Origin: CAVQXR01 sp046330455
GTDB lineage: Bacteria > Actinomycetota > Thermoleophilia > Gaiellales > Gaiellaceae
Assembly (NCBI GenBank): GCA_046330455.1
Contig: JAXLSU010000007.1
Span: 124,001-188,000 of the forward strand
Direction of reading: 5' to 3'
Length of the DNA: 64,000 nt
The notes beneath the pieces were generated by a model. It saw only the letters and a list, made by a program, of their open reading frames with translations, was not told the origin of the DNA and ran no database searches. Within the stretch, counting starts at the first letter, position 1, and each line of letters begins with the position of its first letter. The translations under genes were made by a program, and so were the position numbers. Below, one piece after another: positions 43,354 to 52,169 of this stretch.

Positions 43354-43755
43354 ATGCCCGACGGTGCGCCGACGATGGTGTTCCTCGGCTTCGGCAAGTA
43401 CGCGCGAGCCGACCGGATCTACGCGCTCGAGCCGATCACCGATGAGCGGCGTGGGTCGGGGCGCCGGACGCTCGTGTGGGTGGAGGGCATCGCGGAGCCG
43501 CTCGTCGCCGGCCGCACCGAGCGGACGATCCTGCTCGAGATGGGGCAGGGCGAGGCGGTCGCCTCGAGCCTGCTCGACCAGGCGATCGGGCTCGCGCGCC
43601 GGATCGTCGCCGAGACCGACCGGGTGGGGCCGCTCGTACGCGGCTCGCTGAAGACGGAGACGGGCGCCGACCTCGACGACCTCGCGCGCCGGGCAAGACG
43701 CCTGCTCGATGCGACGACGGCACCGCCCGGGGCAGAGCGGCTGTTCGACGGGTGA
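43354..43755 (+). CDS. RemA/DUF370-like small protein
   Basis: A 133-residue protein. Its start, MVFLGFGKYARADRIYALEP, resembles the RemA/DUF370 opening (GFG, then A-N-R-I-x-A-I), followed by GRRTLVWVEGIAEPLVAGR and RTERTILLEM in place of RemA's TDSDHVILS. The second half is helical and acidic. RemA of Bacillus is a DNA-binding regulator of matrix genes. The resemblance here is weak and unverified. It overlaps mpg by 4 bp. Confidence 0.5.
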   Translation: MPDGAPTMVFLGFGKYARADRIYALEPITDERRGSGRRTLVWVEGIAEPLVAGRTERTILLEMGQGEAVASSLLDQAIGLARRIVAETDRVGPLVRGSLKTETGADLDDLARRARRLLDATTAPPGAERLFDG

Positions 43756-44315
43756 CGGCGCTCACCCGCGCCTTCTTCGCACGCAGCGTCCATGCCGTCG
43801 CGCCGGAGTTGATCGGGTGCACGCTGCTCGTCGACGGCGTCGGCGGCCCGATCGTCGAGGTCGAGGCCTACGACGGCTCCGACCCAGCGAGCCACAGCTT
43901 CCGCGGCGTGACGGCACGGAACCGGGCGATGTTCGGCCCGGCCGGCCATGCGTACGTGTACCGGTCCTACGGCGTGCACTGGTGTCTCAACCTCGTCTGC
44001 GACGGGGAAGGCTCAGGCAGCGCAGCCCTCGTGCGGGCGCTCGAGCCGGCGCGGGGCGTCGAGGTGATGGCGGAGCGGCGCGGGACGTCCGATCGCCGGC
44101 TGCTCTGCTCGGGCCCGGGCCGCGTCTGCCAGGCGCTCGCCGTGAGCGGCGAGCACGACGGGCTCGCGCTCGACGAGGCGCCGTTCCAGCTCCTTCCGCC
44201 CGCCGGTCCGGTCGAGGTCGCGACCGGACCGCGGATCGGGATCACGAGGGCGGTCGAGCACCGGTGGCGCTACGGCCTCGCCGGCTCACCGTACGTGAGC
44301 CGGCGGCTTCCTTAG
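43752..44315 (+). CDS. mpg: 3-methyladenine DNA glycosylase (AAG/MPG family)
   Basis: A 187-residue base-excision enzyme that removes alkylated and deaminated purines. It has the catalytic Glu in PIVEVEAYDGSDPASHSFRG, then NRAMFGPAGHAYVYRSYGVH and WCLNLVCDGEGSG, and ends RWRYGLAGSPYVSR. The GTG overlaps the stop of the RemA-like gene. The 3' end overlaps the convergent penicillin-binding protein gene by 30 bp. It is the second alkylation-repair gene in the window. Confidence 0.94.
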   Translation: MTALTRAFFARSVHAVAPELIGCTLLVDGVGGPIVEVEAYDGSDPASHSFRGVTARNRAMFGPAGHAYVYRSYGVHWCLNLVCDGEGSGSAALVRALEPARGVEVMAERRGTSDRRLLCSGPGRVCQALAVSGEHDGLALDEAPFQLLPPAGPVEVATGPRIGITRAVEHRWRYGLAGSPYVSRRLP

Positions 44316-46988
44316 GGGACGGTAGGGACTCGCGGCGCTCAGGGCGGGTCGCAGCCGGCCGGGGCGGCTGTTCTGCCGGGATACGCGTCGGCTTCGCCGC
44401 CGCTGGTCAGCGGGTCGCAGCCGGCCGAGCCGGCTGCTCTGCCGCGGAGTCTGCTCAGCCGGGGATACGCGTCGGCTTCGCCGCCGCTGATCAGCGGGTC
44501 GCAGCCAGCCGAGGCGGCTGCTCGCGCGCCAGCGCCCGACGAAGAGCCGGACGATCATTCCGGGGCCGCCCGCCACGCCGGGCGCCGGAAGCTGCTTGAA
44601 CACGATCCCGGCGGGCCGGTCGTCGTCCCAGGTGATCTCCGGGACGAGCCCGAGCGCGAGCAGCCGGGTCCGTGCCTCGGAGACCGGAATCCCTGTCACC
44701 TTCGGGAGCACGTGCGTCTTCGACTTCGCGACGACGAGGCGGACCTCGGTGAACGCGGGGCGGAGCGCGTGGGCGGCGGGCGTCTGCTCGAGAATCACGC
44801 CGACGGGCTCGCCCGGCAGGGCGGGACGGTAGACGACGTGCGGGCTCAGCTGCTGCCCTGCGAGGAGCCTGACGGCGTCCTCCTCCTTCGCCTGCAGGAC
44901 GTTCGGCACCTCCACCTCGTTCTCCGCACAGTTGGCGAGCGGCGGCTCGTACCCGGAGAAGAAGATCATCGTCCGGACGTCGCCGCACTTCCCGTTGTCC
45001 TGCTCGAGCTCCCCCTGGCGCAGGGTGACGTTCACCGGCACCCCGTAGCCGTACGACGGCTCGGGGAAGGACTCGGGCGGCTCGTCGAGGTCGGCGAGCG
45101 CCGTCTTCATGAACGTCTTGAAGATCATGGCCGGGTAGGTGCCGCCCGCGACGGCGTCGCCGTTGAACTGGGTGGTCATGAACCGGAGCTGGTTCGGGTA
45201 GCCGACCCACACGGCCACGGCGAGCTGCGGCGTGTAGCCCACGAACCACGCGTCGCCGTAGTTCTCGGTGGTGCCCGTCTTGCCCGCCACCGGACGATCG
45301 TCGAGCGCGGCGCGCCTGCCTGTCCCCTCGCTCACGACCCGGCTCAGGATCGAGGTCAGCATCGCGGCCTGGTTGGCGTCGAGCACGCGCTTGCCGACAG
45401 CCTTGTTGAAGTCGGTGCGCTCGTTCGCGGGATCCTCGACCGCGAGGATCGCGCGCGGCTTGTTGCCGAGCAACGACCCGTCGACGCGGACGCCGCCGTT
45501 CGCGAAGGTCGCGTAGGCCCGCGCCATCTCGAGCGGGTTCACGGCCTCGACCCCGAGCCCGATCCCCAGGTAGTCGTTGAGCGTGCTCTGGATGCCGAGC
45601 CGTCGTGCCATCTTGCGGACGCTCTCCGCCCCGAGCTGCGCCGTGAGCTGTGCGTACACCGTGTTGTCGGAGACGATCGTCGCCTGCGTCAGGTCGGCCT
45701 GTCCCAGGTAGGAGTTCTCGTAGTTGCGAACCGCCCAGAGCTGATCTCCGAGCGAGATCACGGTCGGCTTCGACGGGAAGACGGTCGCCGGCGAGACGCC
45801 CTGCGCGAGCGCGGTTGCGAGCACGAACGGCTTGAACGACGATCCCGGCTGGCGTTCCCCGTCCGTCGCGAGGTTGAACTGACTCTTCGAGAAGCTCGTC
45901 CCGCCGACCATCGCGAGCACCTGTCCGTCGCGCGGATCGATCGCGACGAGCGCCGCGCGCATCCCGTCCTTCCCGGGCGTCCACCGGTGCAGCCACTTGT
46001 CGATCGCCGCCTGTGCGAGTCGCTGGAGCCCGAGGTCGATCGTCGTGTAGATCTTCAGCCCGCCGCCCAGAACCTTGCCCGACCCGTAGTAGGGGATCAG
46101 CTGGGCCTTCACGTACTCCGCGAAGTACTGGGCGGGCCCGCGCGTTCCCGGCAGGCCGACGTCCTCGGCGGCCGGCAGCGGGGCATCGCTCGCCCGCTCG
46201 TACTGCTCCTGGGTGATCAGCCCCTGGCCGAACATCAGCGCGAGCACCGTGTTGCGGCGCTGCTCGGCCCGCTTCGGGTGGGCGACCGGGTTGTAGGCGG
46301 TCGGGTTCTGCGTTATCCCTGCGAGCAGTGCGGCCTCGGGCAGCGTCAGCTCGGAGGCGTGCTTGTCGAAGTAGACGTCGGCCGCCATCTCGACGCCGTA
46401 GGCGTTGTTGCCGAAGTAGATCGTGTTCAGGTAGGCGGTGAGGATGCGCTCCTTGGACCAGCTCCGCTCGAGCTGCCAGGCGAGCGCCGCCTCCTTCAGC
46501 TTCCGGCTGACGGTCAGCTCCGGCTCGATGTAGGTGTTCTTCACGAGCTGCTGGGTGATCGTCGAGCCTCCCTGCACGACCCCCTTCGACGACACGTCGG
46601 CCCACACGGCGCGGAAGATGCCCCGTAGATCGACGCCCTGGTGCTCGAAGAAGCGGCGATCCTCCACCGCGACCGTCGCCTGCTTCATGATCGGCGCGAT
46701 CTTGTCGGCCGTGACGACGATCCGGGCCTCGTCGCCGCGGAGCACGGCGAGGATCGTCTTGCCGTCGCGCGCATAGATGTAGCCGTTCTGCTTGCTCGCA
46801 ACCTTCGTCCCCGCGTTCGCGGGGTCGAGGGAGGGGAGGTCGCGCGCGATTGCGGTCGTGAACCCGAAACCGAACGCGGTCAGGCTGCAGAGCCCGATGA
46901 GCGCCAGGAGAAGCGTGAGCCGGAGCTTCTTGATCCTGCGCCGCGGCCGTTTCGGCGCCCGGTCGGAGCGTCGTCGGCGAAGCACCAT
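44286..46988 (-). CDS. class A penicillin-binding protein with PASTA domains and repeat tail
   Basis: A 900-residue bifunctional peptidoglycan synthase. A cytosolic Arg/Lys-rich start and one membrane helix (about 24-46) are followed by the GT51 domain (EDRRFFEHQGVDLRGIFRA, GGSTITQQLVKNTY). The transpeptidase has Ser nucleophile GSSFKPF, SDN in IVSDNTVYAQ, and KTGTTENYG. Two PASTA modules follow (VPNVLQAKEEDAVRLLAGQQ; LPKVTGIPVSEARTRLLALG). The last 75 or so residues are a basic repeat, SSRLGxLRPADQRRRSRRVS twice and part of a third, translated from intergenic-type DNA repeats. Confidence 0.93.
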   Translation of the reverse strand: MVLRRRRSDRAPKRPRRRIKKLRLTLLLALIGLCSLTAFGFGFTTAIARDLPSLDPANAGTKVASKQNGYIYARDGKTILAVLRGDEARIVVTADKIAPIMKQATVAVEDRRFFEHQGVDLRGIFRAVWADVSSKGVVQGGSTITQQLVKNTYIEPELTVSRKLKEAALAWQLERSWSKERILTAYLNTIYFGNNAYGVEMAADVYFDKHASELTLPEAALLAGITQNPTAYNPVAHPKRAEQRRNTVLALMFGQGLITQEQYERASDAPLPAAEDVGLPGTRGPAQYFAEYVKAQLIPYYGSGKVLGGGLKIYTTIDLGLQRLAQAAIDKWLHRWTPGKDGMRAALVAIDPRDGQVLAMVGGTSFSKSQFNLATDGERQPGSSFKPFVLATALAQGVSPATVFPSKPTVISLGDQLWAVRNYENSYLGQADLTQATIVSDNTVYAQLTAQLGAESVRKMARRLGIQSTLNDYLGIGLGVEAVNPLEMARAYATFANGGVRVDGSLLGNKPRAILAVEDPANERTDFNKAVGKRVLDANQAAMLTSILSRVVSEGTGRRAALDDRPVAGKTGTTENYGDAWFVGYTPQLAVAVWVGYPNQLRFMTTQFNGDAVAGGTYPAMIFKTFMKTALADLDEPPESFPEPSYGYGVPVNVTLRQGELEQDNGKCGDVRTMIFFSGYEPPLANCAENEVEVPNVLQAKEEDAVRLLAGQQLSPHVVYRPALPGEPVGVILEQTPAAHALRPAFTEVRLVVAKSKTHVLPKVTGIPVSEARTRLLALGLVPEITWDDDRPAGIVFKQLPAPGVAGGPGMIVRLFVGRWRASSRLGWLRPADQRRRSRRVSPAEQTPRQSSRLGRLRPADQRRRSRRVSRQNSRPGRLRPALSAASPYRPLRKPPAHVR
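44345..44522. repeat. 84-bp direct repeat, about 2.2 units, in the PBP 3' end
   Basis: CGGGTCGCAGCC recurs at 44345, 44411 and 44495, and GGGATACGCGTCGGCTTCGC at 44378 and 44462. The period of the last interval is 84 bp (28 codons), so the frame of the penicillin-binding protein is kept through the repeat. Confidence 0.75.
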
Positions 46989-47118
46989 GAGATTGTAGGC
47001 GGCGGACCCGCCGGGCGAGTCGGTCGACCGTCTCCTTCATCCTGCCGTCACATGAGGGAAGACCTCGTGCGGGCCGGGTGCGCGCGTCACTCCGATGCGC
47101 TACCAATAGCGCTTCGCG

Positions 47119-47868
47119 ATGTTCGGACTCGACGAGCGGATCGTGGCTCTCTCGGACGGGACGTCCGTCTGGGTCGTGCTTCTGGTCGCCGTGCTGCTCG
47201 GCCTTCGGCATGCGACCGACCCCGACCACCTTGCGGCCGTCACGTCGCTGGTGGCGGGCGGGCGTGAGCGCGCAGCGCGCGGCGCTGCGCTGCTCGGGCT
47301 CTGCTGGGGCCTCGGCCACGCCGTGACGTTGTTTGCGTTCGGGCTTCCGATCATCCTGCTGGACGCCTACCTGCCCGAGCGGGCCCAGCAGGCGGCGGAG
47401 ACGCTGATCGCGCTCGTGATCGTGGCACTCGCCGTGAGGCTGATCGTCCGCTGGCGGCGAGGCGACTTCCACGTTCACGAGCACGAGCACGAGGGCGTTC
47501 GGCATGCCCACCTCCACGCCCACGACGGCCCGTCGGACGCGACGCACGCTCACCGGCACGCTCCGCGCTCGCCTCTCGGAGCCTTCGGGATCGGGCTCGT
47601 CCACGGCATGGGCGGCAGCGCGGGCGTCGGCGTGCTCGTCCTCGCCTCCGTCGAGTCGACTTCGACGGCGGTGGCCGCCCTCGTCCTGCTCGCGATCTTC
47701 ACGGCCGTGTCGATGACGATCCTCTCGACAGGCTTCGGGGCGACGCTCGTCAGCCGTCCCGTGCGGGGCGCCTTCGATCGGGTGGCACCGGTCCTCGGCT
47801 GCCTGAGCCTCGCGTTCGGCATCTGGTACGGGCTCGGCGCGCTCGAGCTCGCCCCCTACGTGTTCTGA
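47119..47868 (+). CDS. nickel/cobalt transporter-like membrane protein (NicO/UreH type)
   Basis: A 249-residue protein with about six membrane helices. It carries the metal-transport signature LGLRHATDPDHLAAV (about 26-40; HxxxxDH) and LGLCWGLGHAVTLF. A His-rich cytosolic loop (HVHEHEHEGVRHAHLHAHDG) lies in the middle, and VHGMGGSAGVGVLVL follows. These fit Ni2+/Co2+ uptake or export proteins of the NixA/RcnA/UreH-like group; direction is unknown. It is divergent from the penicillin-binding protein gene over 130 bp. Confidence 0.85.
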   Translation: MFGLDERIVALSDGTSVWVVLLVAVLLGLRHATDPDHLAAVTSLVAGGRERAARGAALLGLCWGLGHAVTLFAFGLPIILLDAYLPERAQQAAETLIALVIVALAVRLIVRWRRGDFHVHEHEHEGVRHAHLHAHDGPSDATHAHRHAPRSPLGAFGIGLVHGMGGSAGVGVLVLASVESTSTAVAALVLLAIFTAVSMTILSTGFGATLVSRPVRGAFDRVAPVLGCLSLAFGIWYGLGALELAPYVF

Positions 47869-47904
47869 GCCGCGTCGGGCGACGCGCAGGACCAGGGGCC
47901 GAGC

Positions 47905-49458
47905 TCAGGACGCGAGCGTGCTGCCCAGGAGATCGCCGTCCTCGCTCTCGCCGGCGAGGTCAGCGAGCTCGCCCTGCACCCAGAGCCGGGCGGTCAGGCC
48001 GTCGGGCCCGAAGCCGGCGACGCCTCGTAGCTCGATCGCTGCGCCCGCGTTCTCGGCCCGTAGCAGCCCGTGCTTCAGCGGCACGTCGTAGCCGGGCATG
48101 CCGACCACGAGGTCGGCCACCCAGTCGCCGTCGACGTCGGGAGTCGAGAGGGCGGAGCCGTACTGCGCGTCCGGCTGCGGGAACGGGCTCGGCACGTCGC
48201 GGGGCCGGAGCGGGTCGAGCCCGTTCGCCGACCCGAAGGCGAGGTGGACACGGCCGTGGGCTGCACCGGACTCGGCGTGCCAGCCTGGTACGCCGATCGC
48301 GAGGTCGTCGAAGCCGTCGTCGTCGAGATCGCCGAGCGCGAGTGCCGTGCCGAAGCGAAACCAGTCGGATCGCCAGGGCCAGGGCGGACGCACCACCTCG
48401 GCGCCCGAGCGCGTGAGGCCGTTCTCTGCGCCGAGGAGCAGGTGGACGATCCCCGCGTCGGGGCACGGGGCGCCGCAGCGATCGTCGCTCTCGCCGGGCG
48501 CACCGATGGCGACGTCCGCGTAGGTGTCGCCGTTCACGTCCCCGGTGGCGAGGGTCGCCCCGAGGCGGTCGTCCGTCTCGGGGGCGCTCGCGATGCCGCG
48601 GCTGGCCTGGTGCCACGCCTGGTCGCGGGTTGCGTCCAGGCCGTCGTCGCTCCCGAAGAGAACGTGGACGAGCCCCGCTCCGCCGGCGCCCCGGACGTCC
48701 TCGCCAGGAACGCCGATCGCGAGGTCGTCTCGCTGGTCGTGGTCGAAGTCGCCTGCGGCGAGCGCCGCTCCGAAGCGGTCGCCGGCACCCGCGCGCTGCG
48801 GCAGCCCGTCGACGCCCTGGCGCAGCCACTCGTTGCGAAATCCGAAGTACGTCGCGTAGGAGATCCGCACCGCGCCGGCCTCGGCCGGTCGGCCGGAGCG
48901 GGGCGACCAGCCGGGGGCGCCGACCGCGAGGTCGCTTCCGGCTCCGGAGGAGCGGTCGAAGTCGCCGGCGGCGAGAGCCGAGCCGAACCGGGCGCCGGGT
49001 GCGAACGGGAACATGAACGAGCCCTCGCGCGGCGCCAGCCCGTCCGGAGAGCCGTAGAGGATCACCACGAGGCCGGTGTCCACGAGCCGGCCGACCTCGT
49101 CGTAGAAGGGCGCGCCGATCGCCAGGTCGTCGTAGGCATCGCCGTCGAAGTTCCCGACGGCGAGCGCCCCTCCGAACATCGCGCCGATCTGAGGCTCGCC
49201 GTACACGGCGCCTGCCTGGTCGATCAGCTGGCTTCCCCCCGCGGTCAGGCCGGCGTCGCTTCCGTAGAGGACGTTGACGGCGCCCGCGTACTCGGCGCCG
49301 TCGACCTCCTCGGACGGGACTCCGATCGCGAGGTCGGAGTAGTAGTCGCCGTTGAAATCGGCGACGGGGTGGTCGGGCGGGACGTCGAGCGCAGCCGCGG
49401 GGCCGGCGACGGCGAGTGCCGCCAACAGGCAGGCAAGGAGCGGGAAGCAGCGCGACAC
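47905..49458 (-). CDS. secreted FG-GAP repeat (integrin alpha-like) protein
   Basis: A 517-residue exported protein. The signal peptide (about 1-23) is followed by seven or so FG-GAP repeats that should form a beta-propeller. Each has a calcium-binding loop such as DFNGDYYSDLAIGVP, NFDGDAYDDLAIGAP, DVNGDTYADVAIGAP and DLDDDGFDDLAIGVP. There is no anchor or enzymatic motif. A calcium-dependent surface or extracellular adhesion role is usual for such proteins. Single gene. Confidence 0.9.
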   Translation of the reverse strand: MSRCFPLLACLLAALAVAGPAAALDVPPDHPVADFNGDYYSDLAIGVPSEEVDGAEYAGAVNVLYGSDAGLTAGGSQLIDQAGAVYGEPQIGAMFGGALAVGNFDGDAYDDLAIGAPFYDEVGRLVDTGLVVILYGSPDGLAPREGSFMFPFAPGARFGSALAAGDFDRSSGAGSDLAVGAPGWSPRSGRPAEAGAVRISYATYFGFRNEWLRQGVDGLPQRAGAGDRFGAALAAGDFDHDQRDDLAIGVPGEDVRGAGGAGLVHVLFGSDDGLDATRDQAWHQASRGIASAPETDDRLGATLATGDVNGDTYADVAIGAPGESDDRCGAPCPDAGIVHLLLGAENGLTRSGAEVVRPPWPWRSDWFRFGTALALGDLDDDGFDDLAIGVPGWHAESGAAHGRVHLAFGSANGLDPLRPRDVPSPFPQPDAQYGSALSTPDVDGDWVADLVVGMPGYDVPLKHGLLRAENAGAAIELRGVAGFGPDGLTARLWVQGELADLAGESEDGDLLGSTLAS

Positions 49459-49781
49459 GGCACCCTCCGGCCGAGAGGTTGATCGTACCCGGTCGCGGCG
49501 CGATGTGGCGCTATCTGGTGGTGAGCGGCGCCGAGCCGGAGGCTGCCTCGCCCGCTGCGTCGACGGGAACAGCCGTCACGCGGGGACCGTCGGGGTCGGG
49601 AGCTCCGGGACGGTCGTGCCGGCCGGCAGAGGATCCGGCAGCGCTTCCTGCCCCCTCGAAAGAGCACGGTCTCGAAGCCCTCGAAGGCGATCGACCAGCG
49701 GACCGTTGCCGCTGCGGCTCCAGTTCACGTCGACTAGATTCGGGTTGAGTCAGCTCGAAAATCACAGACGCAACCCGCGCG
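49459..49781. other. divergent intergenic region, no gene seen
   Basis: These 323 bp lie between the FG-GAP gene and mntH. The composition is slightly less G/C-rich near 49725-49775 (GACTAGATTCGGG, GCTCGAAAATC), where the mntH promoter is most likely. I see no clear -35/-10 pair and no convincing MntR palindrome. Confidence 0.4.
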
Positions 49782-51116
49782 GTGCGACGCCACGAACCTC
49801 CGAGACCGTCCGAGCTCACGACCGCCGACGCCGCCGGCACGGCGCTGCCGGGCGAGGAGCGCGTCCGCGAGGCGGCCGAGCGGTCGCTCGTGGGTGAGCG
49901 GCACGGGCTGAGGGCGGTCTGGCCGTTCCTCGGGCCGGCGTTCATCGCCGCCGTCGCCTACGTCGACCCGGGGAACTTCGCAACGAACATCGCCGCGGGC
50001 TCGAAGTACGGCTACCTGCTGCTCTGGGTCATCCTCGCCTCGAACCTGATGGCGATGCTCGTCCAGGCGCTCTCGGCGAAGCTCGGGATCGCGACCGGGA
50101 TGAGCCTGCCGGAGGTCTGCCGCCGGCAGTTCCCGAGGCGTGTCGTGATCCCGCTCTGGCTCCAGGCCGAGCTCATCGCGATGGCGACGGACGTCGCGGA
50201 GTTCCTCGGGGCTGCGATCGCCCTGAACCTCCTGTTCGAGATTCCGCTCTTCGCGGCGGCGCTGCTCACGGGCGGGATCGCGTTCCTGATCCTCGGCGTC
50301 CAGACGAGGCGCGGCTTCCGCCACCTCGAGGCGCTGATCGCCGTGCTCGTCGGCGTGATCCTGCTCGGTTTCGGCTACCTCGTGGTCGAGGCCGAGCCGG
50401 CGTGGGGACGTGCCTTCCAGGGGATGTTCAGGCCCGGGTTCGAGGGTGCAGACTCACTGCTCCTCGCGGTCGGGATCCTCGGCGCGACGGTGATGCCGCA
50501 CGTCATCTACGTGCACTCGGCCCTGACGCAGAGCCGCATCGTCGGCAAGACCGACGGCGAACGTCGCCGGATCTTCCGCTTCGAGCGCGTCGACGTGCTG
50601 ATCGCGATGTCGATCGCCGGGCTGATCAACATGAGCATGCTCGTCATGGCAGCGGGGATCTTCCACTCGCGGGGCCTGACCGAGCTTTCCGACCTCGACG
50701 AGGTCTTCGACGGACTGCACGCGATCGTCGGAGGCGGCGCAGCCGTCCTGTTCGGCATCGCGCTGCTGGCCTCCGGCCTCTCCTCCTCGTCGGTCGGGAC
50801 GATGGCCGGGCAGGTCGTCATGCAGGGCTTCGTGAACCGCCGCATCCCGGTGTTCCTTCGGCGTCTGATCACGATGGTGCCCGCGCTCGTCGTCGTCGCG
50901 ATCGGCGTCAACCCCACGTCCGCCCTGATCGTGAGCCAGGTCGTGCTCTCGTTCGGGATCCCGTTCGCGCTCGTCCCGCTGGTCCTGTTTACCCGCGACC
51001 GGAAGCTGATGGGCGCGCTCGTGAACCGGCGCCTCACCACCGTGGCGGCCGTCGTGGTCGCGACGCTGATCATCGTCCTCAACGTCGTCCTGCTGGCGCT
51101 GACGTTCGGAGCCTGA
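49782..51116 (+). CDS. mntH: Nramp-family divalent metal (Mn2+) transporter
   Basis: A 444-residue protein with about eleven membrane helices. The metal site is seen as VAYVDPGNFATNIAAG (DPGN, helix 1) and TVMPHVIYVHSAL (MPH, helix 6), both intact. A hydrophilic N-terminal 40 residues precede the first helix. Nramp proteins import Mn2+ or Fe2+ with protons. GTG start. Followed by the CDF exporter gene after 75 bp. Confidence 0.93.
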   Translation: MRRHEPPRPSELTTADAAGTALPGEERVREAAERSLVGERHGLRAVWPFLGPAFIAAVAYVDPGNFATNIAAGSKYGYLLLWVILASNLMAMLVQALSAKLGIATGMSLPEVCRRQFPRRVVIPLWLQAELIAMATDVAEFLGAAIALNLLFEIPLFAAALLTGGIAFLILGVQTRRGFRHLEALIAVLVGVILLGFGYLVVEAEPAWGRAFQGMFRPGFEGADSLLLAVGILGATVMPHVIYVHSALTQSRIVGKTDGERRRIFRFERVDVLIAMSIAGLINMSMLVMAAGIFHSRGLTELSDLDEVFDGLHAIVGGGAAVLFGIALLASGLSSSSVGTMAGQVVMQGFVNRRIPVFLRRLITMVPALVVVAIGVNPTSALIVSQVVLSFGIPFALVPLVLFTRDRKLMGALVNRRLTTVAAVVVATLIIVLNVVLLALTFGA

Positions 51117-51191
51117 GGGGCGGCGGAGCGCGGGCGTATCGTTACGGAGCGTGGCGCCGACCGAGATCACCCCTGCCCGTGAGGGCTCCTG

Positions 51192-52157
51192 ATGACTCAC
51201 GGTCACGCACACCACGGGCACGCCCATCTCGACGGTGCGGGCGCCCGCCGCTCGCTCGGGATCGCGCTCGGGCTGAACGCGGTCTACACCGCCGGTGAGG
51301 CGGTTGCCGGGTTCCTGACGGGCAGCCTCGCACTGCTCGCCGACGCCGGGCACAACCTCTCGGACGTCGCTGCGCTCGCAATCGCGCTCTGGGCGAGCTG
51401 GCTCGCGTCCCGGCCGCCGACCGCTCGGCACAGCTTCGGGTACAAGCGGGCCGAGATCCTGGCCGCGCTGGCGAACGCCCTGCTGCTCGTCGTCGCGTCC
51501 GTGCTCGTCTTCGTGGAGGCCGCTCGCCGCTTCGCCGATCCGCCCGAGGTCTCCGGTGGCTGGATGCTCGTGGTGGCGTCGATCGGGGTCGCGGTCAACA
51601 TCGGCGGGGCGGCCGCCGTCTACCGCCGCGATCGGACCGACCTGAACCTGCGGGCGTCCTTCGTGCACCTCGCCGGTGACGCAGCCTCCTCGGCTGGCGT
51701 GATCGCGGCCGGCCTGATCGTCCTGACGACCGGCTGGGTCTATGCCGACCCGCTGTTCAGCATCCTCATCGGCGTGGTGCTCGTGCTCAGCGCCGTCGGG
51801 ATCATCCGGGACGCCGTGCTCGTGCTTCTCGAGTCGACCCCGCGCGACGTCGACGCCGATGAGGTCGGGCGCCGCATGGCGGCAGCGTCCGGCGTCGTCC
51901 AGGTCCACGATCTCCACATCTGGGCGATCACCTCCGGCTTTCCCGCGCTCGCCGCGCACGTCCTCGTGCGCGAGGGGGAGGACTGCCACGCGCGCCGGCG
52001 AGAGCTCGAGGAGCTGCTCCGCCACGAGTTCGGGATCACGCACACGACCCTCCAGGTCGACCACGCAGGCGCCGGGCGCGTGGTGTGGACCGGCCGTGAG
52101 CTCGGGCCCGTGGGGCCGCACCCTGCGTCCGGCGATCGGCCCGCGTCGAGCGGGTAG
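51192..52157 (+). CDS. cation diffusion facilitator (Zn2+/Cd2+/Co2+ efflux)
   Basis: A 321-residue CDF protein of the CzcD/ZitB type. It starts with a His-rich MTHGHAHHGHAHLDG, has six membrane helices with metal sites LLADAGHNLSDVAALA (helix 2, HxxxD) and SFVHLAGDAASSAGV (helix 5, HxxxD), then a cytoplasmic metallochaperone-like domain (VQVHDLHIWAITSGFPALAA). It exports metal in exchange for protons. It may share a transcript with mntH, and its stop is 12 bp before tyrS. Confidence 0.93.
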   Translation: MTHGHAHHGHAHLDGAGARRSLGIALGLNAVYTAGEAVAGFLTGSLALLADAGHNLSDVAALAIALWASWLASRPPTARHSFGYKRAEILAALANALLLVVASVLVFVEAARRFADPPEVSGGWMLVVASIGVAVNIGGAAAVYRRDRTDLNLRASFVHLAGDAASSAGVIAAGLIVLTTGWVYADPLFSILIGVVLVLSAVGIIRDAVLVLLESTPRDVDADEVGRRMAAASGVVQVHDLHIWAITSGFPALAAHVLVREGEDCHARRRELEELLRHEFGITHTTLQVDHAGAGRVVWTGRELGPVGPHPASGDRPASSG

Positions 52158-52169
52158 CATCGTCCGGCC

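Noticed and set aside
44491..47604. Long open frame of over 1000 codons on the - strand
   Set aside because: It is antiparallel or shifted relative to the well-supported penicillin-binding protein gene, is Arg/Pro/Gly-rich, and has no domain. Such frames are common by chance at this G+C.
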